Source: a virus
DNA: 34,642 nucleotides
Reading direction: 5' to 3' (one strand)
Virus record (IMG/VR): IMGVR_UViG_3300037133_000285
Coordinates: 1-34,642 of that record
A program made the translations under genes and the position numbers. Numbering within the stretch: the first letter of the stretch is position 1; every line of letters starts with the position of its first letter. The notes beneath the pieces were generated by a model. It made no database searches. It was not told the DNA's origin and saw only the letters and a list, made by a program, of their open reading frames with translations. Below are positions 1 to 7,061 of the stretch, in pieces.

Positions 1-321
1 ATGGATGTACACGTACAGCACGCTTTAACGGCCAGCCTGGTTTTGCCCAGGGCTGATCTCAGGTTCCTGACTCTCTTGGCCGATGCAGGTCCGCTGACTG
101 CTGCCAGACTGGCTGAGGCAGGTGAGGTAAATCAGAGCTACGCGGTCGTGCGCCTGGCCTGGCTCGAACGGGCCGGACTGGTCGTCCGCACCCAGGTCGC
201 AACCCGGCCGGGTGCCCTGCTGGTCCGACCGGGTTGGATGATCAGCCCGGATATCAACCTTGGCCTGGAGCGCCTTGCCGACCAATTCAGCATGACCGCG
301 GAACCGATGGTGGCACGGTGA
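1..321 (+). CDS. Small winged-helix (MarR-like) DNA-binding protein
   Basis: A 106-residue protein with the look of a winged helix-turn-helix. A leucine-rich first helix (about residues 20-30) is followed by the segment LTAARLAEAGEVNQSYAVVR, then LAWLERAGLV and a basic wing, as in MarR-type readers where two helices precede a 'separate by one more residue class' recognition helix. The start codon is the first base of the window, so the ribosome binding site and any upstream extension cannot be seen. The stop overlaps the GTG start of the next gene (GTGA), so the two are probably translationally coupled. Likely an early phage regulator or replication accessory protein; the target is unknown. 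Confidence 0.6.
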   Translation: MDVHVQHALTASLVLPRADLRFLTLLADAGPLTAARLAEAGEVNQSYAVVRLAWLERAGLVVRTQVATRPGALLVRPGWMISPDINLGLERLADQFSMTAEPMVAR

Positions 322-752
322 CGGCCGCGGCCGTACCGGTAGACGAGTTCGCGCATGTCGAGACGGAGAAGGAGATCCACCGGGACATTCTCCGGCGCAG
401 CGCGTTGACGCCATCTGAGCGATTGGTTCTGGCTTCCCTGGCTTTGTTGGATCGCGGCCAGGGCACCCTTAGAGCGATTCGACTGATCGCGGGCATGGAT
501 CGCGGCGTGGCGCAGAAGTGGATAAAGAACCTAACCCGACTCGGGTTTGTCGATCTCAGACAGATCCCTTGCCCCGTGACCGGCGGCGGGGTGATGAGCA
601 TTTATCAGATCAACTATCAGCCGTCACAAGAGCCGCCACAGTGGGCGGCCGGCACGCTGCTCTCCGGTCATGAGCTGGGCTGGGTTTTATCCACCGAAAC
701 ATCGTATGCCGACGCGATCCTTGAATCGCACGACCCCTGGGAGGGTAAGTAA
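318..752 (+). CDS. Phage helix-turn-helix protein, early region
   Basis: A protein of 144 residues if read from the GTG at 318, which overlaps the stop of the preceding gene. An upstream in-frame start at 234 would lie deep inside that gene and is less likely. The middle part (LTPSERLVLASLALLD, then a short turn and DRGVAQKWIKNLTRLGFVDL) is a typical winged-helix arrangement found in phage replication initiators and replisome organizers. The C-terminus (about the last 45 residues) has no recognisable motif. It ends directly before the ATPase gene, with that gene's ribosome binding site (GGGAGGG at 739-745) inside its last codons. It may act with the ATPase in replication, but this is inferred from position only. 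Confidence 0.6.
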   Translation: MTAAAVPVDEFAHVETEKEIHRDILRRSALTPSERLVLASLALLDRGQGTLRAIRLIAGMDRGVAQKWIKNLTRLGFVDLRQIPCPVTGGGVMSIYQINYQPSQEPPQWAAGTLLSGHELGWVLSTETSYADAILESHDPWEGK

Positions 753-2345
753 ATGATTGACACGAAATACAAAAATGCTGCAACGATTCCGGCACCGGAG
801 TTCCTTCTGTTGCCAATTCTCTTCGCCCTAACGGAGGGCACCCACAACGACCTTCTGCGCGACTATCGCAGGCGGATCAATACAGCCCTGGCGCACATGA
901 ACAACGAGGATGGTTGGTGGCACCTGACCCGCTGGGGACTGGCATTCCTTGATGAGAACAAGCGGCACCCTGAATCCGTCGAAGCCGTTGTCGAGTGGTT
1001 TACGGTGAACACCGGCCTGGGTGGTCGCGCTGGTTCGAGAGATGCGAGTCTCTCAGCACTCCAGGCCGAAGTGGCAATGTGGACGACGGCCGAGATGCAG
1101 CCGTACAAAAAGAGCACGGACCTCGAAGTGATCATCCAGGCGTTGCTCGATGCGGCCAGGCAGGAATATCACGTCGACCATCACAGGAGGGCGACCAACA
1201 TGGCGAGCGGCGCCAGCCCAGCGGAGGTTGAATCCACAGACCCGGACATCAAGGATTTGGTCGGAATGGCATTGCCGGACCAGGCGAGGATCTATCTGGC
1301 AAGAAAGATCGCCGCCGATCCTTTCGTCAGATCGGGCGCAAAGGTGCTGCAAGGGGACGTGACCGCGAACCTCGACGCTGTCAGTGCGGGCCTCGATGAG
1401 ATGCTGCGGCCAAAGCTCGGAGCACGGTTGCTCACAGGCATTAAAGAGATCGACGCCGGCATGGTGATCGGACCGGAATTTACAAAGTACATCGGCGTTC
1501 TGGGCTATCTGGGCTCTGGGAAATCGACCTTCCTCAAGTCATTGATCCTGAGTTTTGTTCGCCAGGGGGCGAACATTCTGCTCTGTCCACGCGAAGAAAG
1601 CCCAGAAGCTGCGATGTCTCATTTGATCTGGTGCCATGCCTTCGACAGCAAGATCCCCAACCTGCCGTCGCTGCTTGATTGGGCTTGCAACCAGAACATC
1701 GGCATCGAGGAACAGACAGCCAAAGACGCGGCAATCGAGGCTTGGAAAAGTCTGCCTGGCTCGATTGAGGTGATCAAGGCCGAGTCGCTTGCAGAGATTC
1801 TTGAGCACTACGAAACGCACCGGGAGCGGAAGGGTTACTCGGTCCTCGCCGTCGATTATGTCGCGCACTTGAAGGTTCAGAAGCAGCGGGGTGAGAGTGA
1901 GCAGGACGCGCACAAGCGCGACTTCGAGACGTTGCAGGCGCTGAGCATCAACGAGAAACTGGTGATCCTCACGCCACTGCAGAGCAACCGCAGCGGCTTC
2001 GAGGCCGCGAAGGCCCTGGACGGCGATGAATATGGCACCTTTGCGGACTGCAATGCGGTCGAGTACTACTCATCCGCCAGTCAAGGAATGGACTGTGTCA
2101 TCGGCTGTTTCTACCACGGTGAGATCAAGAAGGCGAACGGGATGATCATCTCATGTCCGAAGCCACCGAGGTCAGGCAAAGGGTTTGACCCCGTCGACCT
2201 GTTCGTCGATCCGGTGACAAGGCGCGTGCGGCAGAACACGCAGGCCGAGATCAATGCGAATGTGGCGCGGTCTGTTGCACAGTCACAGGCTGCCCAGGCT
2301 GCTCGGGAGAAGCGGGCGAATAAGAAGCAGAACCACAACAAGTAG
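753..2345 (+). CDS. DnaB/RecA-type replicative helicase-like ATPase
   Basis: A 530-residue protein with a RecA-fold ATPase core in its second half. The Walker A motif GYLGSGKS is at residues 251-258, followed by a strand and the acidic segment LLCPREESPE that resembles the DnaB position of the catalytic glutamate. A Walker B-like strand YSVLAVDYVAHL has its Asp near residue 368. It then has LVILTPLQSNR, which matches the DnaB sensor region ending in Q-x-x-R. The N-terminal 230 residues do not look like a classical DnaB N-domain. The C-terminus is Ala, Gln and Lys rich. The start at 753 has a strong GGGAGGG seven bases upstream. It probably unwinds phage DNA, loaded by the product of the next gene. 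A RadA/KaiC-like ATPase is the alternative. Confidence 0.8.
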   Translation: MIDTKYKNAATIPAPEFLLLPILFALTEGTHNDLLRDYRRRINTALAHMNNEDGWWHLTRWGLAFLDENKRHPESVEAVVEWFTVNTGLGGRAGSRDASLSALQAEVAMWTTAEMQPYKKSTDLEVIIQALLDAARQEYHVDHHRRATNMASGASPAEVESTDPDIKDLVGMALPDQARIYLARKIAADPFVRSGAKVLQGDVTANLDAVSAGLDEMLRPKLGARLLTGIKEIDAGMVIGPEFTKYIGVLGYLGSGKSTFLKSLILSFVRQGANILLCPREESPEAAMSHLIWCHAFDSKIPNLPSLLDWACNQNIGIEEQTAKDAAIEAWKSLPGSIEVIKAESLAEILEHYETHRERKGYSVLAVDYVAHLKVQKQRGESEQDAHKRDFETLQALSINEKLVILTPLQSNRSGFEAAKALDGDEYGTFADCNAVEYYSSASQGMDCVIGCFYHGEIKKANGMIISCPKPPRSGKGFDPVDLFVDPVTRRVRQNTQAEINANVARSVAQSQAAQAAREKRANKKQNHNK

Positions 2346-2363
2346 TTGGAGAGGGCGTTCACG

Positions 2364-3428
2364 ATGTCTGGATATAGAGTGGTGTTCTCGGAATTCTGGG
2401 ATGGTGAGACCGGTCTGGCGCTCGGGGCGCTTGGCCGTGATGCTCAATTGACGGCGATGTACCTGCTTACCGCGCCCACCTCGCACATGACGGGGCTGTA
2501 CAAACTGCCGCTGAGTGCCGTGATTGAGCATCTCGGGCTCACGATGGACCCGGCCGCGGCGCTTAACCAGGTGCTGAGCGACATGCGCAACCTGGAGAAG
2601 ATTGGGTTCGCACACTACGATGCTGATTCCAAAGTCGTGTTCATCCCCAACATGGCCCGCTTTCAGCTTGGGAAGAAACTGAGCGCCGGAGACAAACGCG
2701 TGTTCATGATCCGGACGCACCTGATGACTTTCCTGAGTTCTCCGTTCATCGGAGCGTTCTTGGATGCGTATGAAGAGGCATTTAACCTTCAGGATGTACG
2801 AAAGGCCCTGGATATGCGGGTTCCGATGCCCCTTCGAAGGGGCATGGTAAGGGGCTTCGAAGGGGCATCCAAGAGCGAGGTCGAGCGAGCAACAGTAACA
2901 GAACCAGTAGCAGTAACAACAACAGCAACTGATCAGGACCCGGCTGTGTTGTCTTCTTCACAGGAATCTGCAGAGCCCGCATCCCTGAAACCCGACAAGC
3001 AGCACCCCTGGGACGCCCTCAGCTATGTGATGGCCCTGGATGAAGAGACCGGCGTCGGCAACTTCACCACCTTGATCGCCAGAGATGTTGTCTACTGGCA
3101 CACGGTGAAGTCAACCAGCCCTTACTGGCAGTCGCGCCATGCGGATATTAGCAGTCACGTCCGCCTGGCGACGGCGCTGCCGTTGATGCAAAGGCAGATG
3201 GAGATCGAGACCCCTCACTACGAATACCCTGCCAACGCCTTCGACCGTGAGCAGGTGCCTGATCCTGATTGCAAGCTGTGCGCCGGTGTGGGCAGCACCT
3301 GTGAAGATGATCCAGATCCCCGGTACCCGGCCGCGATGATGCTACAGACGCAGCGGATGTGCTCCTGCTTGGTGCCCGGCCGGTTCAATTGGGAGTTTGC
3401 TGAACGTGCTGAGAAGCGGGCGGCATGA
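2364..3428 (+). CDS. Replisome organizer / helicase-loader-like protein
   Basis: A 354-residue protein using the ATG at 2364 with GGAG at 2348-2351; a TTG at 2346 directly after the previous stop is possible but weaker. Residues 1-140 resemble the winged-helix domain of phage replication initiators: a short strand, then a helix with LGALGRDAQLTAMYLLT, the segment GLYKLPLSAVIEHLGL, and a wing ending in VVFIPNMARFQLG. A Ser/Thr/Ala-rich linker (about residues 155-215) follows, then a helical C-terminal domain with a Cys cluster (CKLCAGVGSTC, later MCSC) that could bind a metal. The order helicase then organizer, and the linker encoding repeated DNA, parallels lambda O. It likely binds the origin and recruits the ATPase upstream. 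Confidence 0.6.
   Translation: MSGYRVVFSEFWDGETGLALGALGRDAQLTAMYLLTAPTSHMTGLYKLPLSAVIEHLGLTMDPAAALNQVLSDMRNLEKIGFAHYDADSKVVFIPNMARFQLGKKLSAGDKRVFMIRTHLMTFLSSPFIGAFLDAYEEAFNLQDVRKALDMRVPMPLRRGMVRGFEGASKSEVERATVTEPVAVTTTATDQDPAVLSSSQESAEPASLKPDKQHPWDALSYVMALDEETGVGNFTTLIARDVVYWHTVKSTSPYWQSRHADISSHVRLATALPLMQRQMEIETPHYEYPANAFDREQVPDPDCKLCAGVGSTCEDDPDPRYPAAMMLQTQRMCSCLVPGRFNWEFAERAEKRAA
2825..2935 (+). other. Candidate phage replication origin inside the replication gene
   Basis: A perfect 20-bp palindrome (arms ATGCCCCTTC / GAAGGGGCAT) lies at 2826-2845. A second copy of its right part, CTTCGAAGGGGCAT, lies at 2855-2868, ten bases further on. A low-complexity stretch rich in AAC/AGT triplets follows at about 2885-2930 and could be easier to melt. 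The cluster falls exactly in the linker-coding part of the organizer gene, as the lambda origin iterons fall inside gene O. Two repeat units are few for an origin, so this is an inference. Confidence 0.45.
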
Positions 3429-3523
3429 CCCCTTTTCAACAACTCGACTTCCTGATTGAGCTACGGAGGCAGTTCACCTCCGGAGGCTCAAAACATGACA
3501 GCACGGAAGTTGACAGATCATAA
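3425..3523 (+). CDS. Possible 32-residue peptide
   Basis: The ATG at 3425 overlaps the stop of the organizer gene (ATGA) and opens a reading frame of 32 codons ending at a TAA. The overlap suggests translational coupling, but the product (starting MTPFQQLDFLIELRRQ) has no recognisable family. It contains the ribosome binding site of the next gene. It may only serve to carry ribosomes to that gene. Confidence 0.3.
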   Translation: MTPFQQLDFLIELRRQFTSGGSKHDSTEVDRS

Positions 3524-3746
3524 GAAGCGCACTACGGCCGCGCAGCTCAAACCGCATTGGCGGAATTTCAGCGACGCAGCACACGCCCCATTCAAAAAGC
3601 TGCCCTGCGCTCAATCGCTGCGTCCCGATGCACGCGTCTCGCAGGCTTACGTAGAGCGCAGCCCCGTTGCGCGTGCCATCATCGCCGCTTGGCGGCCGTG
3701 TCTCGCTTGGCAGAGCCTCATCCGCGTTGAAGAGTTGGCCGCGTGA
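3495..3746 (+). CDS. Hypothetical basic protein, 83 residues
   Basis: The ATG at 3495 is preceded by GGAGG at 3482-3486, a good ribosome binding site; upstream in-frame codons lack one. The product is strongly basic in its first 30 residues (MTARKLTDHKKRTTAAQLK) and ends with a hydrophobic, Trp-containing helix. I recognise no family. Its stop overlaps the GTG start of the sigma-factor-like gene, so the two are likely coupled. A small DNA- or polymerase-binding early protein would fit, but nothing shows it. Confidence 0.5.
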   Translation: MTARKLTDHKKRTTAAQLKPHWRNFSDAAHAPFKKLPCAQSLRPDARVSQAYVERSPVARAIIAAWRPCLAWQSLIRVEELAA

Positions 3747-4276
3747 CTCCGAACTCACTTCACGCCTCATACCTTCTCTTTCAGGCTGGTGCCATGAGCC
3801 TGGAAGGCTTGCTGTTGCTCTCTCAGCCGTTCATAGAGCACATCGCCCGGCAGAAGCGTCCTGGTGACGCCCAGGACCTCACCCAGGAGGTTCTCGTCAA
3901 GGTGTGGCAATGCATTGCCGGCTTCGAAGGCAGATCGAGCTATACCACCTGGCTGCGTAGACTCACTCTCAACTTGATCACAGACAAGATCCGACATGAA
4001 CGGTCGATGCTGGCTAACGCCACTATCGTCGAGATGCCGGCACAGGAGACGCAATGCAGTGACGGCCATGATGAGCCGTTCTACGCATACGACTCTCTGC
4101 ATGTGCCGCTCACACCTGCACAGGCTGACCTCGTGCGTGCGTTGCTCGACGGCGATGACCTGCGTGACATCGCAGATGGGACGGGACTCACGCTCAAGGC
4201 CGTTCGCAATCGATTCGACCGCATTCGTGACAAGTGCCGGGGATTCCATTCTGTATCTGCGTCTGTGTATGTGTAG
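3743..4276 (+). CDS. ECF-like RNA polymerase sigma factor
   Basis: A 177-residue protein with the two helical modules of group 4 (ECF) sigma factors. Region 2 runs from about residue 25 to 85 and includes DAQDLTQEVLVKVWQ (from D42), GRSSYTTWLRRLTLNLITDK and a basic end. After an acidic linker, region 4 at about residues 125-168 carries LTPAQADLVRALLDGDDLRD and the helix-turn-helix TGLTLKAVRNRFDRIRDK. Length matches ECF sigma factors. GTG at 3743 overlaps the previous stop; ATG at 3794 is an alternative and keeps both regions. No anti-sigma gene is adjacent. It probably redirects host RNA polymerase to phage promoters, perhaps for the late operon starting nearby, which is an inference. Confidence 0.8.
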   Translation: MTPNSLHASYLLFQAGAMSLEGLLLLSQPFIEHIARQKRPGDAQDLTQEVLVKVWQCIAGFEGRSSYTTWLRRLTLNLITDKIRHERSMLANATIVEMPAQETQCSDGHDEPFYAYDSLHVPLTPAQADLVRALLDGDDLRDIADGTGLTLKAVRNRFDRIRDKCRGFHSVSASVYV

Positions 4277-4284
4277 GGTGAAAT

Positions 4285-4491
4285 ATGGCTCGTCTCCAGA
4301 TCGGCTTGCACTCGCTCCATTGCAGTGGCTGTCGAGATCAGATCGAAATTCCGATGCGAATACACAAGTCACCCATCGACCTGCTTGATTTCGTGCAAGA
4401 GGAGCAGGAAGCGCACACATGCAAAGTTTCAAGAGTTACGGTCCAGCCGGCAGACCGGGCGGTCTGTATGACCAACACCAGAGGAGCATAA
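4285..4491 (+). CDS. Small CxxC protein, possible zinc-binding
   Basis: A 68-residue frame starting eight bases after the sigma-factor gene, with AGGGTG upstream. It has a CSGC pair near residues 13-16 and a later H-T-C, a spacing seen in small phage zinc-ribbon proteins, with the acidic helix LLDFVQEEQEAHTC between them. The last 25 residues overlap another possible frame (4419-4568), so only the first two thirds look constrained. No function can be assigned. Confidence 0.4.
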   Translation: MARLQIGLHSLHCSGCRDQIEIPMRIHKSPIDLLDFVQEEQEAHTCKVSRVTVQPADRAVCMTNTRGA

Positions 4492-4568
4492 CTGCTCCAA
4501 CCGGCAAACCTTACCAAGCCCGCGGCCGAGTGACGCTATCAACGCGTCACCAGCGGGCACACATCTGA
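4419..4568 (+). CDS. Possible 49-residue basic protein
   Basis: The ATG at 4419 has GGAGCAGGA upstream and opens 49 codons, overlapping the end of the previous frame by 73 bases. The product is Gly, Arg and Gln rich (for example YGPAGRPGGLYDQHQRS) and would be basic. No family is recognised. Either this or the tail of the preceding frame may be spurious. The spacer 4569-4584 holds only the next ribosome binding site. Confidence 0.3.
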   Translation: MQSFKSYGPAGRPGGLYDQHQRSITAPTGKPYQARGRVTLSTRHQRAHI

Positions 4569-4584
4569 TCTGAGGAGCTACATC

Positions 4585-4890
4585 ATGACCATCGAAACCA
4601 TCATCCAGGACATTGAAAAGCCGTTCGAGAAGAGCGTCCAACTGATCAAGCTGATCGACGCCGCATTCGTGGATGCAACACCGATCAAGGCTGCTGTGCT
4701 CAACCTCATCAAGGCCGGTGAGCTTGCCGTCAGCAATGGTGCTGCGCTTGTTGCCAGCGATGGCTTGAACGTGCCGGCAGACGTTGCGGAAGTCACAGAC
4801 ATTGTGTCGTTTTTCACTTACTTCAAGTCAACGTTCCTTCCGCTGGCTCTGGTTGAATACAAGCTGCTTGATGCCGCTGCCAAGGCGTAG
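4585..4890 (+). CDS. Hypothetical 101-residue helical phage protein
   Basis: It has a strong GAGGAG ribosome binding site ten bases before the ATG. The product is almost entirely helical and acidic at the start (MTIETIIQDIEKPFEKS), with regular Ala/Leu/Ile spacing and one aromatic segment, FFTYFKSTFLPLALVEY, which is amphipathic rather than a clean membrane span. Similar small helical proteins of unknown function occur next to HNH genes in tailed phages. Its stop touches the start of the HNH gene directly. A holin role is conceivable but unsupported. Confidence 0.55.
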   Translation: MTIETIIQDIEKPFEKSVQLIKLIDAAFVDATPIKAAVLNLIKAGELAVSNGAALVASDGLNVPADVAEVTDIVSFFTYFKSTFLPLALVEYKLLDAAAKA

Positions 4891-5229
4891 ATGCCTTCAA
4901 AGCCGTTGCGCCCTTGTCCATATCCGCTCTGCCCCGGCTTAGTCGCCTCCGGGTATTGCGATGCACACAAGGGCGCGGCCTCCACGTTTGGGTTTCGTGG
5001 CACGGCCAATAGCAGGGGTTACACCTATGAGTGGCAGCGATTCAGGCTTGCATACCTCCGGCTACATCCTCTCTGTGTTGACTGTGAGAAGCGTGGCATC
5101 GTGACCCTGGCTACGGACGTGCACCACATCAACAAGCTACGGTTCGCACCGGGCCTGAAGTACGACGCCGGCAACCTGATGGCGCTCTGTTCAGACCATC
5201 ATGACGAGCGCACGCGGCGCGGCGAATAG
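4891..5229 (+). CDS. HNH endonuclease (packaging-associated)
   Basis: A 112-residue protein with an N-terminal Cys/His cluster (C9, C14, C23, H26) and a C-terminal HNH core: CVDC at residues 62-65, DVHHI with H78/H79, the Asn in NLMAL (N95), then C100 and DHH (H103/H104). These are the zinc ligands and catalytic His of the beta-beta-alpha-metal nuclease fold. In HK97-type phages a small HNH protein next to terminase stimulates cos cleavage by the large terminase. The location upstream of both terminase genes fits that role. The ATG follows the preceding stop with no gap, so it is probably coupled. A homing-type HNH is the less likely alternative. Confidence 0.85.
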   Translation: MPSKPLRPCPYPLCPGLVASGYCDAHKGAASTFGFRGTANSRGYTYEWQRFRLAYLRLHPLCVDCEKRGIVTLATDVHHINKLRFAPGLKYDAGNLMALCSDHHDERTRRGE

Positions 5230-5346
5230 GTATGCACGGACACTCTTTGAGGACACCCCCGAGTTTCACCCAGGGGATAGGCCCCTCTGAAACATTTTGA
5301 CGACCTCGGCTATAGACCACGGGCGTCATCTACACGAAACCGCGAA
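5230..5346 (+). other. Non-coding candidate cos/packaging-initiation region
   Basis: A 117-base gap between the HNH gene and the ParB-like gene in an otherwise overlapping gene set. It contains an inverted repeat AGGGG (5272-5276) / CCCCT (5282-5286) followed by an AT-richer stretch CTGAAACATTTTGACG. HK97-type phages carry cos near the HNH and small terminase genes. No cohesive-end sequence can be proven from one strand. A short frame at 5233 (22 codons) has no ribosome binding site. Confidence 0.3.
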
Positions 5347-5880
5347 ATGAACGGTCGGGGTATTTCATCATTAATGAAGATTTCCGACCTCATCGCCGAC
5401 AGCAGGAACGCGAATAAAGGCACCAAGCGCGGCTCTGAGGCCGTCAAGCGGTCTCTCAGGGACTTCGGCACTGGCCGCAGCATCTTGATTGACTCCAAGG
5501 GCCGCATCATCGCCGGCAACAAAACGGTGGCCAATGCGGTCGCGGCCGGACTGGACGAGGTGATCATCGTTCCTTCTGACGGCACCAAGATCGTTGCCGT
5601 TCAACGCACCGACCTGGACCTGGAGACGGACCCCAGAGCAAAAGCGCTGGCCGTGGCAGACAACCGCACCGCCGAACTTGGCCTCGAATGGGACCCTGAC
5701 ATTCTCCGAGAGTTGTCCGGAGAGATCGACTTGCTGCCTTACTTCGATGTGAACGAGTTGAAAGAGCTTGGCATCACCGAGCCGGACTTCGCACCAGGTA
5801 CTGAGGGAGAGCAAGGCAAGCTAGATGAGAAAAGCCCCATCGAATGTCCCAACTGCCATCACAAGTTCAGTCCCAAGTAA
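5347..5880 (+). CDS. ParB-like nuclease-domain protein with CxxC tail
   Basis: A 177-residue protein (168 if the ATG at 5374 is used). The N-terminal 110 residues match the ParB/Srx-type domain that phages place beside DNA-modification genes: MKISDLIADSRNANKGT, then a strand and GRIIAGNKTVANA (about residues 53-65), the altered form of the ParB 'aGerR' box, and AKALAVADNRTAELG. The following FDVNELKELGI is also typical. Its last 12 residues hold CPNCHH (C167, C170), half of a zinc ribbon. The end overlaps the Mom-like gene by 56 bases. A role in guiding or regulating DNA modification is likely from context. Plasmid-type partitioning is unlikely because there is no ParA. Confidence 0.75.
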   Translation: MNGRGISSLMKISDLIADSRNANKGTKRGSEAVKRSLRDFGTGRSILIDSKGRIIAGNKTVANAVAAGLDEVIIVPSDGTKIVAVQRTDLDLETDPRAKALAVADNRTAELGLEWDPDILRELSGEIDLLPYFDVNELKELGITEPDFAPGTEGEQGKLDEKSPIECPNCHHKFSPK

Positions 5881-6598
5881 AGGACTCCATCTCGACTGGG
5901 CATCCTTCGAAGCGGCCAAGTTCGCCGTTACACACTGGCACTACTCTCATTCGACCCCACCCGGAAAGCTCGTCAAGATCGGCGTGTGGGAAGACGGCCA
6001 GTACATCGGTTGCGTGTTGTTCGCCCACGGCGCGAACAACCACATCGGCAGCCCATACGGCTTAACTCAGACCGAGACGGCGGAGCTAGTCCGCATCGCT
6101 CTACGCGGCCATAAGGCACCGGTCTCAAGGATCGCTGCTATCGCGATCAGGTTTCTCCGTAAGCAGTCTCCCGGCCTCCGGTTGATTGTCTCCTATGCTG
6201 ACCCGCAACAAGGGCATCACGGCGGCATCTACCAGGCTGGGAATTGGGTGTACGTCGGGCTTGGGACTGCAAACCGTCATCTCCTCATCAACGGCAAAGC
6301 GGTGCACAAGCGGACCGTCTCCTCTGCATACGGAACCACCGAAGTGTCTGTTCTACGAGATAAGTTCGGGCTGGACGCAACCAACACGGACCCGTCACGG
6401 AAACACACATACCTGATGCCCCTGGATGACGCCATCCGCACGCAGATCACGAAGTTGAAAAAGCCTTACCCCACGCGAGTGAAAACGGACGCGGTGAGTA
6501 CCCCTCATCAGTCGGCGGACGAATCCGACCCGCTCGCTCCAGAATTGATGCCGCATGGCCGGACGCAGACCCAAACCGACAGCCCTGAAACTGCTTGA
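5825..6598 (+). CDS. Mom-like adenine-modification protein
   Basis: A 257-residue protein matching the Mom family of phage Mu, a GNAT-fold enzyme that converts adenine to N6-(carbamoylmethyl)adenine and so blocks many restriction enzymes. Recognisable blocks are HWHYS (residues 37-41), KLVKIGVWEDGQYIGCVLFA, ETAELVRIAL, VSRIAAIAIRFL, SYAD (123-126) and GGIYQAGNWVYVG (Y136). A KHTYLMPLDD and PYPTR tail follows, then a disordered end. Only one ATG precedes the domain, at 5825 inside the ParB-like gene. The 3' end overlaps the small terminase. It would modify phage DNA before packaging. The precise chemistry cannot be inferred from sequence alone, and host-range of the modification is unknown. 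Confidence 0.85.
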   Translation: MRKAPSNVPTAITSSVPSKGLHLDWASFEAAKFAVTHWHYSHSTPPGKLVKIGVWEDGQYIGCVLFAHGANNHIGSPYGLTQTETAELVRIALRGHKAPVSRIAAIAIRFLRKQSPGLRLIVSYADPQQGHHGGIYQAGNWVYVGLGTANRHLLINGKAVHKRTVSSAYGTTEVSVLRDKFGLDATNTDPSRKHTYLMPLDDAIRTQITKLKKPYPTRVKTDAVSTPHQSADESDPLAPELMPHGRTQTQTDSPETA

Positions 6599-7061
6599 AG
6601 GTAACCCCGGCAAGCGGCCTCTTAACCGCTCAGAGCCCAAGCCGGCCGGGATACCGAAGTGCCCAGCACACCTGGACAAAGCAGCGAAGGCCGAATGGAA
6701 ACGCATCTCCGGAGAACTCATTACCCTCGGCCTGCTGACCTCCGTTGACCGAGCAGCACTGGCCGCGTACTGCTGCGTCTGGTCGCGCTGGGTTTCAGCA
6801 GAGGACAGCCTTCAGAAGTTCGGCCTGGTGATCAAGTCGCCGAAGAGCGGCTTTCCTATTCAGAACCCCTACGTAGGGATTTCGAACACGGCCACGGACC
6901 AGATGCGCAAGTTCCTGATCGAGTTCGGGATGACTCCGGCCAGCCGCTCGAAGATCAGCGCAGACGGTGCACCGGGTGAGATGGGCGGCGCGTTAGGAAA
7001 GCTCCTCAATGACCGCAACAGAATCCGGAATGCAGGCAAACCAGCCTCGGCATCCGGCTGA
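6555..7061 (+). CDS. terS: P27-family terminase small subunit
   Basis: A 168-residue protein starting with the signature of P27-type small terminases, GRRPKPTALKLLEGNPGKRP, followed by AHLDKAAKAEWKRI, a helical middle (DRAALAAYCCVWSRWVSAED) and a region ending NPYVGISNTATDQMRKFLIEFGMTP. It recognises the packaging site and hands DNA to the large subunit. It begins 44 bases inside the Mom-like gene and ends 53 bases inside terL, so translation of all three is probably coupled. Length is normal for the family and all expected parts are present. Confidence 0.92.
   Translation: MAGRRPKPTALKLLEGNPGKRPLNRSEPKPAGIPKCPAHLDKAAKAEWKRISGELITLGLLTSVDRAALAAYCCVWSRWVSAEDSLQKFGLVIKSPKSGFPIQNPYVGISNTATDQMRKFLIEFGMTPASRSKISADGAPGEMGGALGKLLNDRNRIRNAGKPASASG

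Noticed and set aside
321-334. 14-bp palindrome ACGGCCGCGGCCGT
   Set aside because: In a coding start in GC-rich DNA, with no second copy or nearby site; weak case for a regulator site.
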